From: a bacterium
GTDB taxonomy: Bacteria; Elusimicrobiota; Elusimicrobia; Elusimicrobiales; UBA9959
Direction of reading: 5' to 3'
DNA: 64,000 nt
Assembly: GCA_021811315.1 (NCBI GenBank)
Contig: JAJZPF010000005.1
Location: 1-64,000 of the forward strand
Shown: piece after piece, positions 45,713 to 54,235 of the stretch
Layout of the letters: the number at the start of each line of letters is the position of its first letter
Position numbering within the stretch: the stretch's first letter is position 1
The notes under the pieces: generated by a model
Seen by the model: only the letters and a program-made list of their open reading frames with translations
Databases searched by the model: none
Told to the model about the DNA's origin: nothing
Made by a program: the position numbers and the translations under genes

Positions 45713-46609
45713 ATGCGCATCACGGTGGGAATCAAATCCCTGAAGGAAGCGGATTATTTCCTGCACAACGGCGCTGACGAGATCTATTTCAGCCTGAAAT
45801 CGGTGCCGGGCCACCGCTCCGCCGCTTTTTCCAACGAAAAAGAGCTCCTCGATTCCATCAAGCTCGCCCTCAAGCTCCGCAAAAGCACCATGCTGGGCAT
45901 GAACGCCGTCTACCCGAGGGAAAAATACCCCGTCCTCCTGAAGCATGCGCGCCGCATGATGGACCACGGCCTCGACGGCGTCATCGTGCGCGACCCGGCG
46001 CTCCTGGAGTATTTCAACGAAAAGAACTTCCGCCCCTTCTTCGTCTCCAGCATACTGTCCGCCTGCTTCAACTCCCAGGCAATGGAATTTTACCAGGACC
46101 TGGGCATACGCCGCTTCACCTTCCACAGCCAGATCCTGCCCGAAGACCTCGCTATGATGCTGAAAGGCGCCGCCAAGACCGAAACCGTGGTCTTCGCCCC
46201 CTGCATTTTCCTCGCCGCCAACATCGTGCCCTACTGCCTCTGCCCCTACCCGGAGTCGAAGGACCCCGGCGGCGCGGCCCTCCCGGACCACGCCTGCACC
46301 CTCAGGTACAAATGCGGCGAACAGGATTTCCGCATGCTGGATTCGAACCTGTATATGCAGGCGGGGATGTTCTACGATTTTTACAAGATGGGCGTGCAAT
46401 GGCTCAAAGTCCCGAGGCAGCTCAACACCCCGAAACTGATAGCCGATTTCAAGGTCACCTGCTACCTGAACGAGCTCCTCGGAAAAGGCGTGGACAGGAA
46501 AGCTTTTACCGCGGCGGTGGCGGAGCTCGTACAGCGCGTGGACATGAATAAATATGGAAAAAGCTATCATTTTAAGCCCTTCCCGGATATGCCGGCCCGG
46601 GGCGCTTAA
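45713..46609 (+). CDS. U32-family protein A1 (UbiU-like)
   Basis: A 298-residue member of the U32 (PF01136) family, starting MRITVGIKSLKEADYFL with the GADEIYF signature. Cys at about 118, 164, 175, 177, 195 and 201 could bind a [4Fe-4S] cluster. Although named peptidases, studied members hydroxylate ubiquinone precursors without O2 (UbiU/UbiV) or modify RNA (TrhP, RlhA). Partner of the next gene, with which it overlaps by 56 bp. It starts the operon. Confidence 0.85.
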   Translation: MRITVGIKSLKEADYFLHNGADEIYFSLKSVPGHRSAAFSNEKELLDSIKLALKLRKSTMLGMNAVYPREKYPVLLKHARRMMDHGLDGVIVRDPALLEYFNEKNFRPFFVSSILSACFNSQAMEFYQDLGIRRFTFHSQILPEDLAMMLKGAAKTETVVFAPCIFLAANIVPYCLCPYPESKDPGGAALPDHACTLRYKCGEQDFRMLDSNLYMQAGMFYDFYKMGVQWLKVPRQLNTPKLIADFKVTCYLNELLGKGVDRKAFTAAVAELVQRVDMNKYGKSYHFKPFPDMPARGA

Positions 46610-47372
46610 ACTCATAAACGGCGCGACGGTCTACCTGGGTGACGAGTTCTGCGCCCATAAACAGCCCTCTTTCAGGGACTTCGCCGCCGCCAGGGAACTG
46701 ACAGGCAGGAACCCGGTCCTGGTGAGCTCGCTTCTGACCGAGCCGTTCCTGAAGAAATATATCGCGCTTCTCTCGGAGTGCGCTAAAAAAGCCCCGGGCA
46801 CCGAAATAGTGGTAAACGACCTCGGCCTGCTGAATTTCATCGACAAGAATTACCGCGGCGTGTTCAGCATCACCCTGGGCCGCCTGATCACCTACCTGTT
46901 CGACCCGAAGAACACGCGCGTCCTGGGTTCCAGATCCGACCAGGGCCTGGCGGGGAAAAAGATGAAGGTCTGGGAAGCCACTCTCGAGGCCACCCCCACG
47001 CCCTACATCAAGAGGTTCCTCAAGCGCTACCTGGTGGAGCGGATAGAGACCGACAGCGAGCGCATCTTCCGCAAGTACGCCAAGAACACGAAGGTGAAGA
47101 TCTCTTTTTATTCCCCCATGCGCCTTATGGCCATGACCCGGTTCTGCCCGTTCAGGGGCGGGATGGCGCTTGAGTGCAAGGAGCCGTGCGGAACCCGCCT
47201 TTTGAAGATAAAGACCCCCCATCTGGATTACCCCCTCTTCTCCAAAGGGAACGCTTATTTCGTCAAGAACAGGCCCGTGAAGCACCCCAGGCTGGACCGC
47301 ACGGTCACCATTCCTTACATGAGCAGCACGGGCCTCAAGGTGTATATGAACGAAGGTTCCCTGCGCGGCTAA
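46554..47372 (+). CDS. U32-family protein B1 (UbiV-like)
   Basis: A 272-residue partner. Starts MEKAIILSPS; Cys33 in GDEFCAHKQ and a group C198, C208, C212 (FCPF ... CKEPCG) mirror the four cluster-binding Cys of UbiV (one early, three late, the last two separated by three residues). UbiU/UbiV act as a heterodimer with one cluster each. The 56-bp overlap with A1 suggests strict co-translation. Substrate in this organism unknown. Confidence 0.85.
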   Translation: MEKAIILSPSRICRPGALKLINGATVYLGDEFCAHKQPSFRDFAAARELTGRNPVLVSSLLTEPFLKKYIALLSECAKKAPGTEIVVNDLGLLNFIDKNYRGVFSITLGRLITYLFDPKNTRVLGSRSDQGLAGKKMKVWEATLEATPTPYIKRFLKRYLVERIETDSERIFRKYAKNTKVKISFYSPMRLMAMTRFCPFRGGMALECKEPCGTRLLKIKTPHLDYPLFSKGNAYFVKNRPVKHPRLDRTVTIPYMSSTGLKVYMNEGSLRG

Positions 47373-47395
47373 GGACCCGGGCGGCGCCCGCTGTT

Positions 47396-48271
47396 ATGAA
47401 GATCACAATAGGCATCAAATCACTGGCAGAGGCGGATTATTTCCTGCGCCGCGGCGCCGACGAGATCTACTTCGGCCCGGCGGTGCCCAGCCACCGCGCG
47501 TCTTTTTCAAAAGAGCGCGAGCTCATCGCCACCATCGAACTGGCCGGGAAATTACGCAAGAAATCCCTCCTGGCGCTCAACGAGATCTATTCGGAAGAAC
47601 ACCACGCCTTCCTCCTGGACCACGCCCGCAGCCTTATCGCCAGCGGCCTGGACGGCATCGTGGTGCGCGACGTCGCGCTGCTCGAACATTTCAATAAACA
47701 CAAGCTCCGCACCAATTTCACCTCCAGCATAATGTGCTCCTGTTTCAATTCCCACTCAATGGATTTTTACAGGGACCTGGGCGTGCGCCGGTTCACGCTT
47801 CACAGCCAGGTCATGCCTGAGGACGCGGCCAGGATGGTCGCCAGGGCCGAGACCATAATGTTCGTGCCCTGCCTCTTCCTCGAGGAAAACATAGTGCCCT
47901 TCTGCTTTTTCACCTACCCGGGCGGGCCGGGCGCCTCCAAGCTTAAAGTGCGCCCCTGCAAGATAGGGTTCAAATGCGGCGGCCGGGATTTCCGGATGCT
48001 GGAGTCGAACCTTTATTTCCAGGCCGGCCTGCTGTACGACTTCCACAAGCTGGGAGTTAAATGGCTGAAGATCCCGCGGCAGCTCAACACGCGCAAGCTT
48101 ATAACCGAATTCGAAATAACCCGTTTCCTGAACGTCCTCCTGCAAAGAGGGCTGGACAGGAACGCTTTCATTAACGCGGTAGCGGAACTCATAACGAGGA
48201 CAGACCTGAATAAATATGGATCGAGCTATCTTATTAAGCCCGACGCTGATCTCAGGGCGCGGCACGCCTGA
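47396..48271 (+). CDS. U32-family protein A2 (UbiU-like), duplicate
   Basis: A 291-residue paralogue of A1 beginning MKITIGIKSLAEADYFL, with the same RDFRMLESNLYFQAG signature and Cys group (CLFLEENIVPFC, RPCKIGFKCG). It begins 23 bp after B1. Start chosen at the Met aligned with A1. Confidence 0.85.
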   Translation: MKITIGIKSLAEADYFLRRGADEIYFGPAVPSHRASFSKERELIATIELAGKLRKKSLLALNEIYSEEHHAFLLDHARSLIASGLDGIVVRDVALLEHFNKHKLRTNFTSSIMCSCFNSHSMDFYRDLGVRRFTLHSQVMPEDAARMVARAETIMFVPCLFLEENIVPFCFFTYPGGPGASKLKVRPCKIGFKCGGRDFRMLESNLYFQAGLLYDFHKLGVKWLKIPRQLNTRKLITEFEITRFLNVLLQRGLDRNAFINAVAELITRTDLNKYGSSYLIKPDADLRARHA

Positions 48272-49094
48272 GCTCGTAAAGAACGCGACGGTCTACCTGG
48301 GGGACGAATTCTGCATTCACAAGCAGCCCTCCTTCCGGGACTTCGCCGCCGTCAGGAAGCTGTCCGGCAGAAACCCGGTGCTTCTGGGCACGCTTTTGAC
48401 CGAGCCCGCTTTTGACCGCTGGGCCCTGCTGCTGGCGGAATGCGCGAAAAAGGCGCCGGGCGCCGAGGTGGTGGTCAACGACGTCGGCCTGCTGCGCTTT
48501 ATCGACGGGAACTACCGCGGCAGGTTCAAGCTCGCGCTGGGGCGCCTGATGACCTATTTCTTCGACACCAAGCACACGCGCCTTCCCGGCTGCACCAGGC
48601 CGCTCTTATGGACCGGCGAAGCTTCCGCCCCCGCGGCGCGTAAAGCGGACCTGGAGGCGGAGGAAAAAAGCCGGAAGTCCTGGGAGGACGGGCTCGACCT
48701 TACGCCCATAGCCTATATCAGGGAATTTTTAAAGCGCTACGCCATTGAGCGGGTGGAGACCGACAGCGAATATCTTTTCAAGAAATACTCCGACGGCACG
48801 GATATGAAAATATCCTACTATTATCCGCTGCGCCTGATGGCCATGACCCGGTTCTGCCCTTTCGTCGGCGGCATCGTCCAGAAGTGCAAAGCGCCGTGCG
48901 GGACCAGCCTGGTGAGGCTCGAGACCCGGCAGCTCGATTACCGGCTTTTCTCAAAAGGCAACGCCTATTTCGCGAAGAACAAACTTTTCAAGCACCCCCG
49001 GCTGGACCGCCTGGTCGTGATGCCCCTCGCTAAAAGCCCCGGCTTCAACCCGCTCCCGAACAAATACTCCAGCCCGGACAGGCCCCGCGCTTAA
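48216..49094 (+). CDS. U32-family protein B2 (UbiV-like), duplicate
   Basis: A 292-residue paralogue of B1, starting MDRAILLSPTLIS. It has the early Cys in GDEFCIHKQ and the late RFCPF ... CKAPCG set. It has an insertion of about 18 residues (around 128-148) relative to B1. It overlaps A2 by 56 bp, exactly as B1 overlaps A1. The next gene starts 4 bp later. Confidence 0.85.
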   Translation: MDRAILLSPTLISGRGTPELVKNATVYLGDEFCIHKQPSFRDFAAVRKLSGRNPVLLGTLLTEPAFDRWALLLAECAKKAPGAEVVVNDVGLLRFIDGNYRGRFKLALGRLMTYFFDTKHTRLPGCTRPLLWTGEASAPAARKADLEAEEKSRKSWEDGLDLTPIAYIREFLKRYAIERVETDSEYLFKKYSDGTDMKISYYYPLRLMAMTRFCPFVGGIVQKCKAPCGTSLVRLETRQLDYRLFSKGNAYFAKNKLFKHPRLDRLVVMPLAKSPGFNPLPNKYSSPDRPRA

Positions 49095-49098
49095 TTAT

Positions 49099-50874
49099 AT
49101 GGCCCTCATCAAAAAACAGCAGCGGGTGGCGCTGGTCTACCCCCCGGGGGAACAGAAGATCTCTGAGCCCATCCCGCCGCCCAACATGACCATAGCCGTC
49201 CTGGCCGACGCGCTCGCCGGGAACGGCTGCGAAGTCTTCCAGATCGACGCGGAAAAAGAATGGTTCGACAGGATACAGTTCCTGTTCAGCGCCAGGCAGA
49301 CCGAGCTTCTCTTCGACAAGGACGGCGTGGACGCCTTCGTAAAGGGCAAGGCCCCGGCCAGGCTCGCCGCGGAATACGAGCGCCTCTCCGCGCTCCTGCT
49401 CGGGGAGCTGGGGCTGCCTTCCGTGGACTTCGTCGGGATAACGCTCGTGGATATGCGGGCCGAGCCCCTGATCATCAATTTCTCCGCCCTGCTGGCGCTC
49501 GCCGTCAAGAAGAAGTTCAAGGCCCGCACGGCAATAGGCTACAGGGGCATGCCGAAAGAGGGCTATTTCTACCTGCTCAGGAAATACCCCTGTTTCGATT
49601 ACGGCGTCTACGCCCGCTGGGGCGAGAAAGCCCTGCTCGAGATCCTGAAGGACGCCGCCGGCGAAAGTTCGGCCATGATAGGCACCGTCGCCAGGAAAGG
49701 CGCCAGGCTGCGCAACTATCCCGACGGGGCCGCGCGGAGGCCCAGGGTCCCGCACCCCAGGTACGACGACCGGATACTCGAAAAGTACAAGGCTTACGAC
49801 GGCGACATCCTCTCGAAGTACAACCCGGACGCCTCCTTCGCAAAGGACCTCGTCAAAAGGGACAAGCGCTACCTGGTCACCCCCTACGCCTTCGAACTTA
49901 CCTGCACCGGCGCCTGCGCCTTTTGCGACAACGACAACCGCGTGCCCACCGACATGAAGTCGGTGGACCAGGTGATAGACGAGCTTTCGGAGCTTAAAGA
50001 GAAAGGGGCGACCGGGATCTACTTCATCAATTCCTCCTTCAACAACCACTACCGGCAGGCGGAAGAGCTTTGCGAGAAGATGATAAAGCACAGGCTGGGC
50101 CTGAAATGGTTCGACTGCGCGAACCTGCGGATCATGGACGAGCCCCTGCTCGACAAAATGAAAGCCGCCGGCGCCGTGAAGCTGACCTTCGGCGTGGAGA
50201 CGGGCAGCCAGCGGCTGATGAACTACGTCAACAAAGGCACCACGGTGGAAAAAGCCGCCAGGTATCTTGAATACTCGGACAAGATAGGCATCTGGAACCA
50301 TATCGAGCTGATCGCCGGGTTTCCCACCGAAACGGAGAAAGACCTCCAGGACACGCTGGCCCTGATAGACAGGATAAAGGACTCCGTGGACCTGTACACG
50401 CTCAATCCTTTTTATTTTTACCCTAACTCCAGGTTTTACCGCGAGCCCCGGAAATTCGGCATCAGGATCCTGCCGGCGCCGCCCATGCAGCTCCTGAACT
50501 TCTTCTACCCTATCTACCGGATCGTGCAGCAGTACTCGCTGAAGTTCGACGAGATCGGCGGCCTGCCCTGGAAGGAAAAGAACGAGCAGATAGTCAGGTC
50601 CGTGACGGCCCTCTCGGAAAAGATCCGGAGCATCGCCACTTTCAGGGCCATCGGCAACGAGCACGTCTACCTGCTCAACTGCCTTTACGACAAGCTCGGG
50701 CACGGCCGCAAGCCCCTCATAAGGAAAATGGTGAAGGTCCTGACCACGAAGTTCAAGCCTTACAACCTCAATTTCTTCATGGACGATTTCAGGACCAGTT
50801 TCAGCAAAGATAAAGATCCGCGCATATTCCTGCCCTTAAAGGACACGCCTTTTCTCGGGGAAGAGCTCCCATGA
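49099..50874 (+). CDS. Radical SAM protein with long B12-binding-like N-terminus
   Basis: A 591-residue protein, the longest B12-type rSAM here. The B12-like region reaches about residue 205, then a linker, and the rSAM motif LTCTGACAFC (C269, C273, C276). TFGVETGSQRLM and AGFPTETEKD follow, as in related methylthio- or methyl-transferring enzymes. The C-terminal 120 residues are helical and basic. It lies 4 bp after the U32 pair and overlaps the small gene (ATGA). Likely works on the same pathway as the U32 proteins. Confidence 0.88.
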   Translation: MALIKKQQRVALVYPPGEQKISEPIPPPNMTIAVLADALAGNGCEVFQIDAEKEWFDRIQFLFSARQTELLFDKDGVDAFVKGKAPARLAAEYERLSALLLGELGLPSVDFVGITLVDMRAEPLIINFSALLALAVKKKFKARTAIGYRGMPKEGYFYLLRKYPCFDYGVYARWGEKALLEILKDAAGESSAMIGTVARKGARLRNYPDGAARRPRVPHPRYDDRILEKYKAYDGDILSKYNPDASFAKDLVKRDKRYLVTPYAFELTCTGACAFCDNDNRVPTDMKSVDQVIDELSELKEKGATGIYFINSSFNNHYRQAEELCEKMIKHRLGLKWFDCANLRIMDEPLLDKMKAAGAVKLTFGVETGSQRLMNYVNKGTTVEKAARYLEYSDKIGIWNHIELIAGFPTETEKDLQDTLALIDRIKDSVDLYTLNPFYFYPNSRFYREPRKFGIRILPAPPMQLLNFFYPIYRIVQQYSLKFDEIGGLPWKEKNEQIVRSVTALSEKIRSIATFRAIGNEHVYLLNCLYDKLGHGRKPLIRKMVKVLTTKFKPYNLNFFMDDFRTSFSKDKDPRIFLPLKDTPFLGEELP

Positions 50875-51077
50875 CCGGGAACGAACCCGCGGCCATACCT
50901 GACCTGCCGGCCACGCTCTCTTTCCCGGACCGGGAATCCGGCCGCAAGCCGCCCGCGCCCGTTCCTTTTCACAAGCGGGCCGCGCAATACTACAATATAG
51001 AGAGCGCGCCGGTTAAAGCCGGGGAACCGGCGGAGAATTTTGCGCGGACGCCGGTACGGGACAGCCTAAAGCAATGA
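50871..51077 (+). CDS. Small protein coupled to rSAM genes on both sides
   Basis: A 68-residue protein, Pro/Ala-rich and without Cys. Both ends overlap the neighbouring rSAM genes by ATGA, which strongly suggests a true gene. The sequence PFHKRAAQYYNIES is the only region with aromatic residues. It could be a peptide substrate (RiPP precursor), a carrier or an accessory subunit; no known family is recognised. Confidence 0.6.
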   Translation: MTGNEPAAIPDLPATLSFPDRESGRKPPAPVPFHKRAAQYYNIESAPVKAGEPAENFARTPVRDSLKQ

Positions 51078-52225
51078 AGAAACGGGACTGCTGCGAGATA
51101 ATACTTAACCACGCCTGCGACCTGGGCTGCGCCTTCTGCTCTCAGGCCGACTTCGACCCTTCCGCCCTGATGAAGCCGGGCGAGGCGGTGCGGCATATCT
51201 ACCGGGCCAAAAAAGAAGGCTTCAGCCGCCTTGGCTTCTCCGGCGGCGAAGCGCTGCTGCGCCGGGACCTGCCGCAGCTTGTGAAAGCCGCGCGGGAAGT
51301 CGGCTTCAAAGCGGTGCGCCTCCAGACCAACGGCCTGCGCCTCGCCTCGATGGCGGCCGCGGAAAAACTGGTTCGGGCCGGCCTCACCGTCTGCAAATTC
51401 ACTTTCGCAAGCCATATCCCCAAGGTGCACGACCGCCTCGTCGGGAAGCCTGAAGCCTTCAAAAAAAGCCTGGCCGGGCTCTCGAACATGCTGAAACTTA
51501 AAGCGGCCGTCGGGGTGAACCTGCTGGTCACCAAGGCTACTTACCGGGCCCTCCCGGAAACGCTGAAGTTCTTCATGGCTAAAGGCGTTTCGAATTTCGT
51601 GCTTATCTACCCGATACATACAGGGGCCATGGCCCGCTCCCCGGCGCTGCGGATCAGCCTTCCGGCGGCAGCGCCTTATATCGCCAAAGCCCTGCGCCTC
51701 GCCGCCGCTTCCGGCCTTGGCCGCGAGGTAAAGGCGCTGAACGTCCCGCCCTGCCTGCTACCGGGCTTCGAGAACATGGCCTCGGGCCTTTACCGCTTCA
51801 ATACCGTGGTGGTTGCCGCCGACGGAGAGGCTCGCGACCTCGATTCCTCGGTGGCCGCGGCCAGGCGGCAGGGGCCGCCCTGCGCGCGCTGCTTCTTTAA
51901 AAAGACCTGCCGCGGCGTCGACCATAACTACCTGGCAATTTTCGGCTGGAAGGGTATTTCGCCCGTCAAAAGAAAACCCGGCCCCGCCCGCCTGGCCTCC
52001 GGCCCGTTCTTTACGAACAGCGAGAAATGCTTCCTGGAACTCCTGCGCGGCGGAAAAGCGCGCGCAACTGCCGAACTCCTGCGGGCGGCCAAAAGCGTAC
52101 CGCTCTGCTATGATTGCTCCGATGGTTCGAATGTAATGACCACGGGGACGGCGCTGATAAAAAAAGGGCTGGTGACCCGCGCTTTGCGCGGCGGAATTTA
52201 TTTTTGGAGCCTTAAGCATGCTTGA
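51074..52225 (+). CDS. Radical SAM protein with C-terminal Cys motifs
   Basis: A 383-residue enzyme. The rSAM motif NHACDLGCAFC (C15, C19, C22) is right at the N-terminus, followed by GFSGGEALL. The C-terminal part has CARCFFKKTCRG (about 272) and CYDCSDGSN (about 350), suggesting auxiliary clusters. The core resembles peptide-modifying rSAMs such as those of the SPASM group. It overlaps the small gene (ATGA) and the next rSAM gene by 8 bp. Confidence 0.87.
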   Translation: MKKRDCCEIILNHACDLGCAFCSQADFDPSALMKPGEAVRHIYRAKKEGFSRLGFSGGEALLRRDLPQLVKAAREVGFKAVRLQTNGLRLASMAAAEKLVRAGLTVCKFTFASHIPKVHDRLVGKPEAFKKSLAGLSNMLKLKAAVGVNLLVTKATYRALPETLKFFMAKGVSNFVLIYPIHTGAMARSPALRISLPAAAPYIAKALRLAAASGLGREVKALNVPPCLLPGFENMASGLYRFNTVVVAADGEARDLDSSVAAARRQGPPCARCFFKKTCRGVDHNYLAIFGWKGISPVKRKPGPARLASGPFFTNSEKCFLELLRGGKARATAELLRAAKSVPLCYDCSDGSNVMTTGTALIKKGLVTRALRGGIYFWSLKHA

Positions 52226-53519
52226 AGAACTCCTCCGGGCCGCCGGTGAAAGCGGCCTTGAACTGGACGTGGACCGGCGCGCCCGGGAATTTAAAATCGC
52301 GTTTAAACCCGGCGCGGCCCCGGGCAAAGCGCGCCCCGTAGTTTATCCGCTCCTGGCCGCGCTGGAGGATAATTTCCTGGTAACGGTAAGCGGGGCGCCG
52401 GCCTGCCTGATGCCCGACGCCTTCGAGCATTTTAGCTGGCCGCTGGGGGCGAAGGGCCCTTTCAGGCGCGTTAAAGCCTGCCGCCTCTGCGCCCTCAGCG
52501 GGCGCTGCCCCGGGGTGAACCTGGCCTGGACCAAGGCAGCCGGGCTTTTAAACCCGGTGCTTCCGGCCCCGGCTGAACTCGTGATAGAACTGAACAAGAA
52601 CTGCAATTTGGCCTGCAGGGCCTGCTTCGGACGCGGCGGCGAGGAACTCCCTCTGAAAACTGCGGAGAAAGCCCTGCGCGAGGCCGCCGCGCTGGGCGTG
52701 AAAAGCGCGCGCTTCACCGGCGGCGAGCCGCTGCTATACCCCGGCCTTGAAAAATTGCTGCGCCTCGCGCGAAAGCTGGGATTTTACACGCTGCTGAACA
52801 CCAACGCCGTATTGTTCTCCCCGGCCGTCGCCCGCCGCCTCAAAGGGCTCGTCGACAACGCGCTGGTCTCGCTGCCCGGCGTGGATGAAGCGGGGCACGC
52901 GGCCGGCTCCGGGATGGCCGGGCAGTTCGGCCGGAAGACGGCGGCAATAAAGCGGCTGCGCTCTTCGGGAGTAAAAGTTTTAAGGGCAGGCACGGTCGTT
53001 TCAAAGCCGCTTTTAAACGATTTCAGCCGCTGGCATAAAGCCGTACGCCGGCTCGGCTTCGACATCTGGGAACTTTACAGGCCGATGATGACCGGCAAGG
53101 CCCTGGCCGCCGCCGCGGAATTCAAGATTTCCAGGAACGATCTTATAAACCTGGCGAAAAGAACAGCGGCCCTGGAACCAGGGCGGCCCAGGACCGTACT
53201 TGCCAACCCCGTACCGTACTGCGCAATTCCGGCGGCGGCCAGGCCCTTCGCCCTCGGGGCCCGCTTCGACGACGGCTGGACCAGGCTGGTGCTGGACGCT
53301 TCCGGGGTTTACAAACCCAGTTATCCCTCGGCGCAATTCCTCGGCAAAACGCTGGCCGGCGCCTGGGCGCACCCTTTCCTTAAAAAGACGCGGGCGGCGG
53401 CCTGGCTCCCGGCGAAGTGCCGCCGCTGCGGCATGCTTTCAGCCTGCCTTGGCGGCAGCCGCTTCCAGGCCGAAGCCGCCGGCGATATTTTCGGCGCCGA
53501 CCCGTGGATGGCAGGATGA
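52218..53519 (+). CDS. Radical SAM protein with N- and C-terminal Cys motifs
   Basis: A 433-residue protein. An N-terminal domain with CRLCALSGRCPG (C88, C91, C97) precedes the rSAM motif NKNCNLACRAC (C129, C133, C136) and FTGGEPLL. The C-terminus ends with CRRCGMLSACLGG, a SPASM-like cluster. It may partner the preceding rSAM protein. The deacetylase-like gene overlaps its stop (ATGA). Confidence 0.87.
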   Translation: MLEELLRAAGESGLELDVDRRAREFKIAFKPGAAPGKARPVVYPLLAALEDNFLVTVSGAPACLMPDAFEHFSWPLGAKGPFRRVKACRLCALSGRCPGVNLAWTKAAGLLNPVLPAPAELVIELNKNCNLACRACFGRGGEELPLKTAEKALREAAALGVKSARFTGGEPLLYPGLEKLLRLARKLGFYTLLNTNAVLFSPAVARRLKGLVDNALVSLPGVDEAGHAAGSGMAGQFGRKTAAIKRLRSSGVKVLRAGTVVSKPLLNDFSRWHKAVRRLGFDIWELYRPMMTGKALAAAAEFKISRNDLINLAKRTAALEPGRPRTVLANPVPYCAIPAAARPFALGARFDDGWTRLVLDASGVYKPSYPSAQFLGKTLAGAWAHPFLKKTRAAAWLPAKCRRCGMLSACLGGSRFQAEAAGDIFGADPWMAG

Positions 53520-54235
53520 AAATATTTTTCCTGCGCTGCGACGACGTAACGAAACCCGATAAGGCTTTCCTGCGTATTTACGGACCGCTCAGGGCTGCCG
53601 GGCTGCCGGTTTCCTGCGCCGTTATCCCCGCCCGGGCCGGGCAGGCGCTGGCCGCCTTCTTCCGCGCCGAAACCGCCGCCGGCGCCCGCCTCGAAGCCTT
53701 GCAGCACGGCCTCAGCCACGCCGAACATTCCGGCAACAGGTACCTCAAGCAGGAATTCGGCCCTTCGCGCTCTTATAAAGAGCAGCGGGCCGATATAGCC
53801 GCTGGAAAGAAGCTGATGAAAAAGCTGTTCGGGAAAATTTCAAAGCCGGTTTTTGTGCCGCCGTTCCACATTTACAATTCGGACACGCTTAAAGCCCTGG
53901 CAGCGCTCGGATTCAAGGCGGTCTCCGCCAGCCGGCGGCTGAAGGAGCCAATGCCGCGGGGCCTGGCTTTCCTGGGCACCAGGGTTACGGTAAACGAATA
54001 TGACCTGGAACTAAAGCCCCGCCCGCTTTTTTTGAGCCGGTTGAAATCACGGACCCTGGCGGCCATAAAAGAGGGCGGCGCCCCCTCCGGCATCTATTTC
54101 CACCACGACGATATCAGGGGGAAGGACTTTGAAATTTTCTCGGGGTATATCTCTTTCCTGAAAGAGCTGGAAAACCGCGGGCTGGCCCGCTTTGTCCCGG
54201 CTTCCGAACTTATTAAAAAACCCTCTCGATCTTAA
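53516..54235 (+). CDS. Polysaccharide-deacetylase-like (NodB-fold) protein
   Basis: A 239-residue protein with an N-terminal RCDDV (metal and base Asp pair) and an HGLSH motif (HxxxH metal site) at about 85, as in carbohydrate esterase family 4. FVPPFHIYN fits motif 3. No signal peptide is seen, so it would act in the cytoplasm. Last gene of the plus operon; it overlaps the minus-strand rSAM gene by 23 bp tail to tail. Substrate unknown. Confidence 0.7.
   Translation: MKIFFLRCDDVTKPDKAFLRIYGPLRAAGLPVSCAVIPARAGQALAAFFRAETAAGARLEALQHGLSHAEHSGNRYLKQEFGPSRSYKEQRADIAAGKKLMKKLFGKISKPVFVPPFHIYNSDTLKALAALGFKAVSASRRLKEPMPRGLAFLGTRVTVNEYDLELKPRPLFLSRLKSRTLAAIKEGGAPSGIYFHHDDIRGKDFEIFSGYISFLKELENRGLARFVPASELIKKPSRS

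Noticed and set aside
45713..49094. U32 genes as collagenase-type peptidases
   Set aside because: Family name is historical; the Cys pattern fits cluster-containing UbiU/UbiV-like proteins, so no protease activity is claimed.
49045..50703. Long open frame (552 codons) antisense to the rSAM gene at 49099
   Set aside because: Same reason; the sense frame has CxxxCxxC and sits in a coupled operon.
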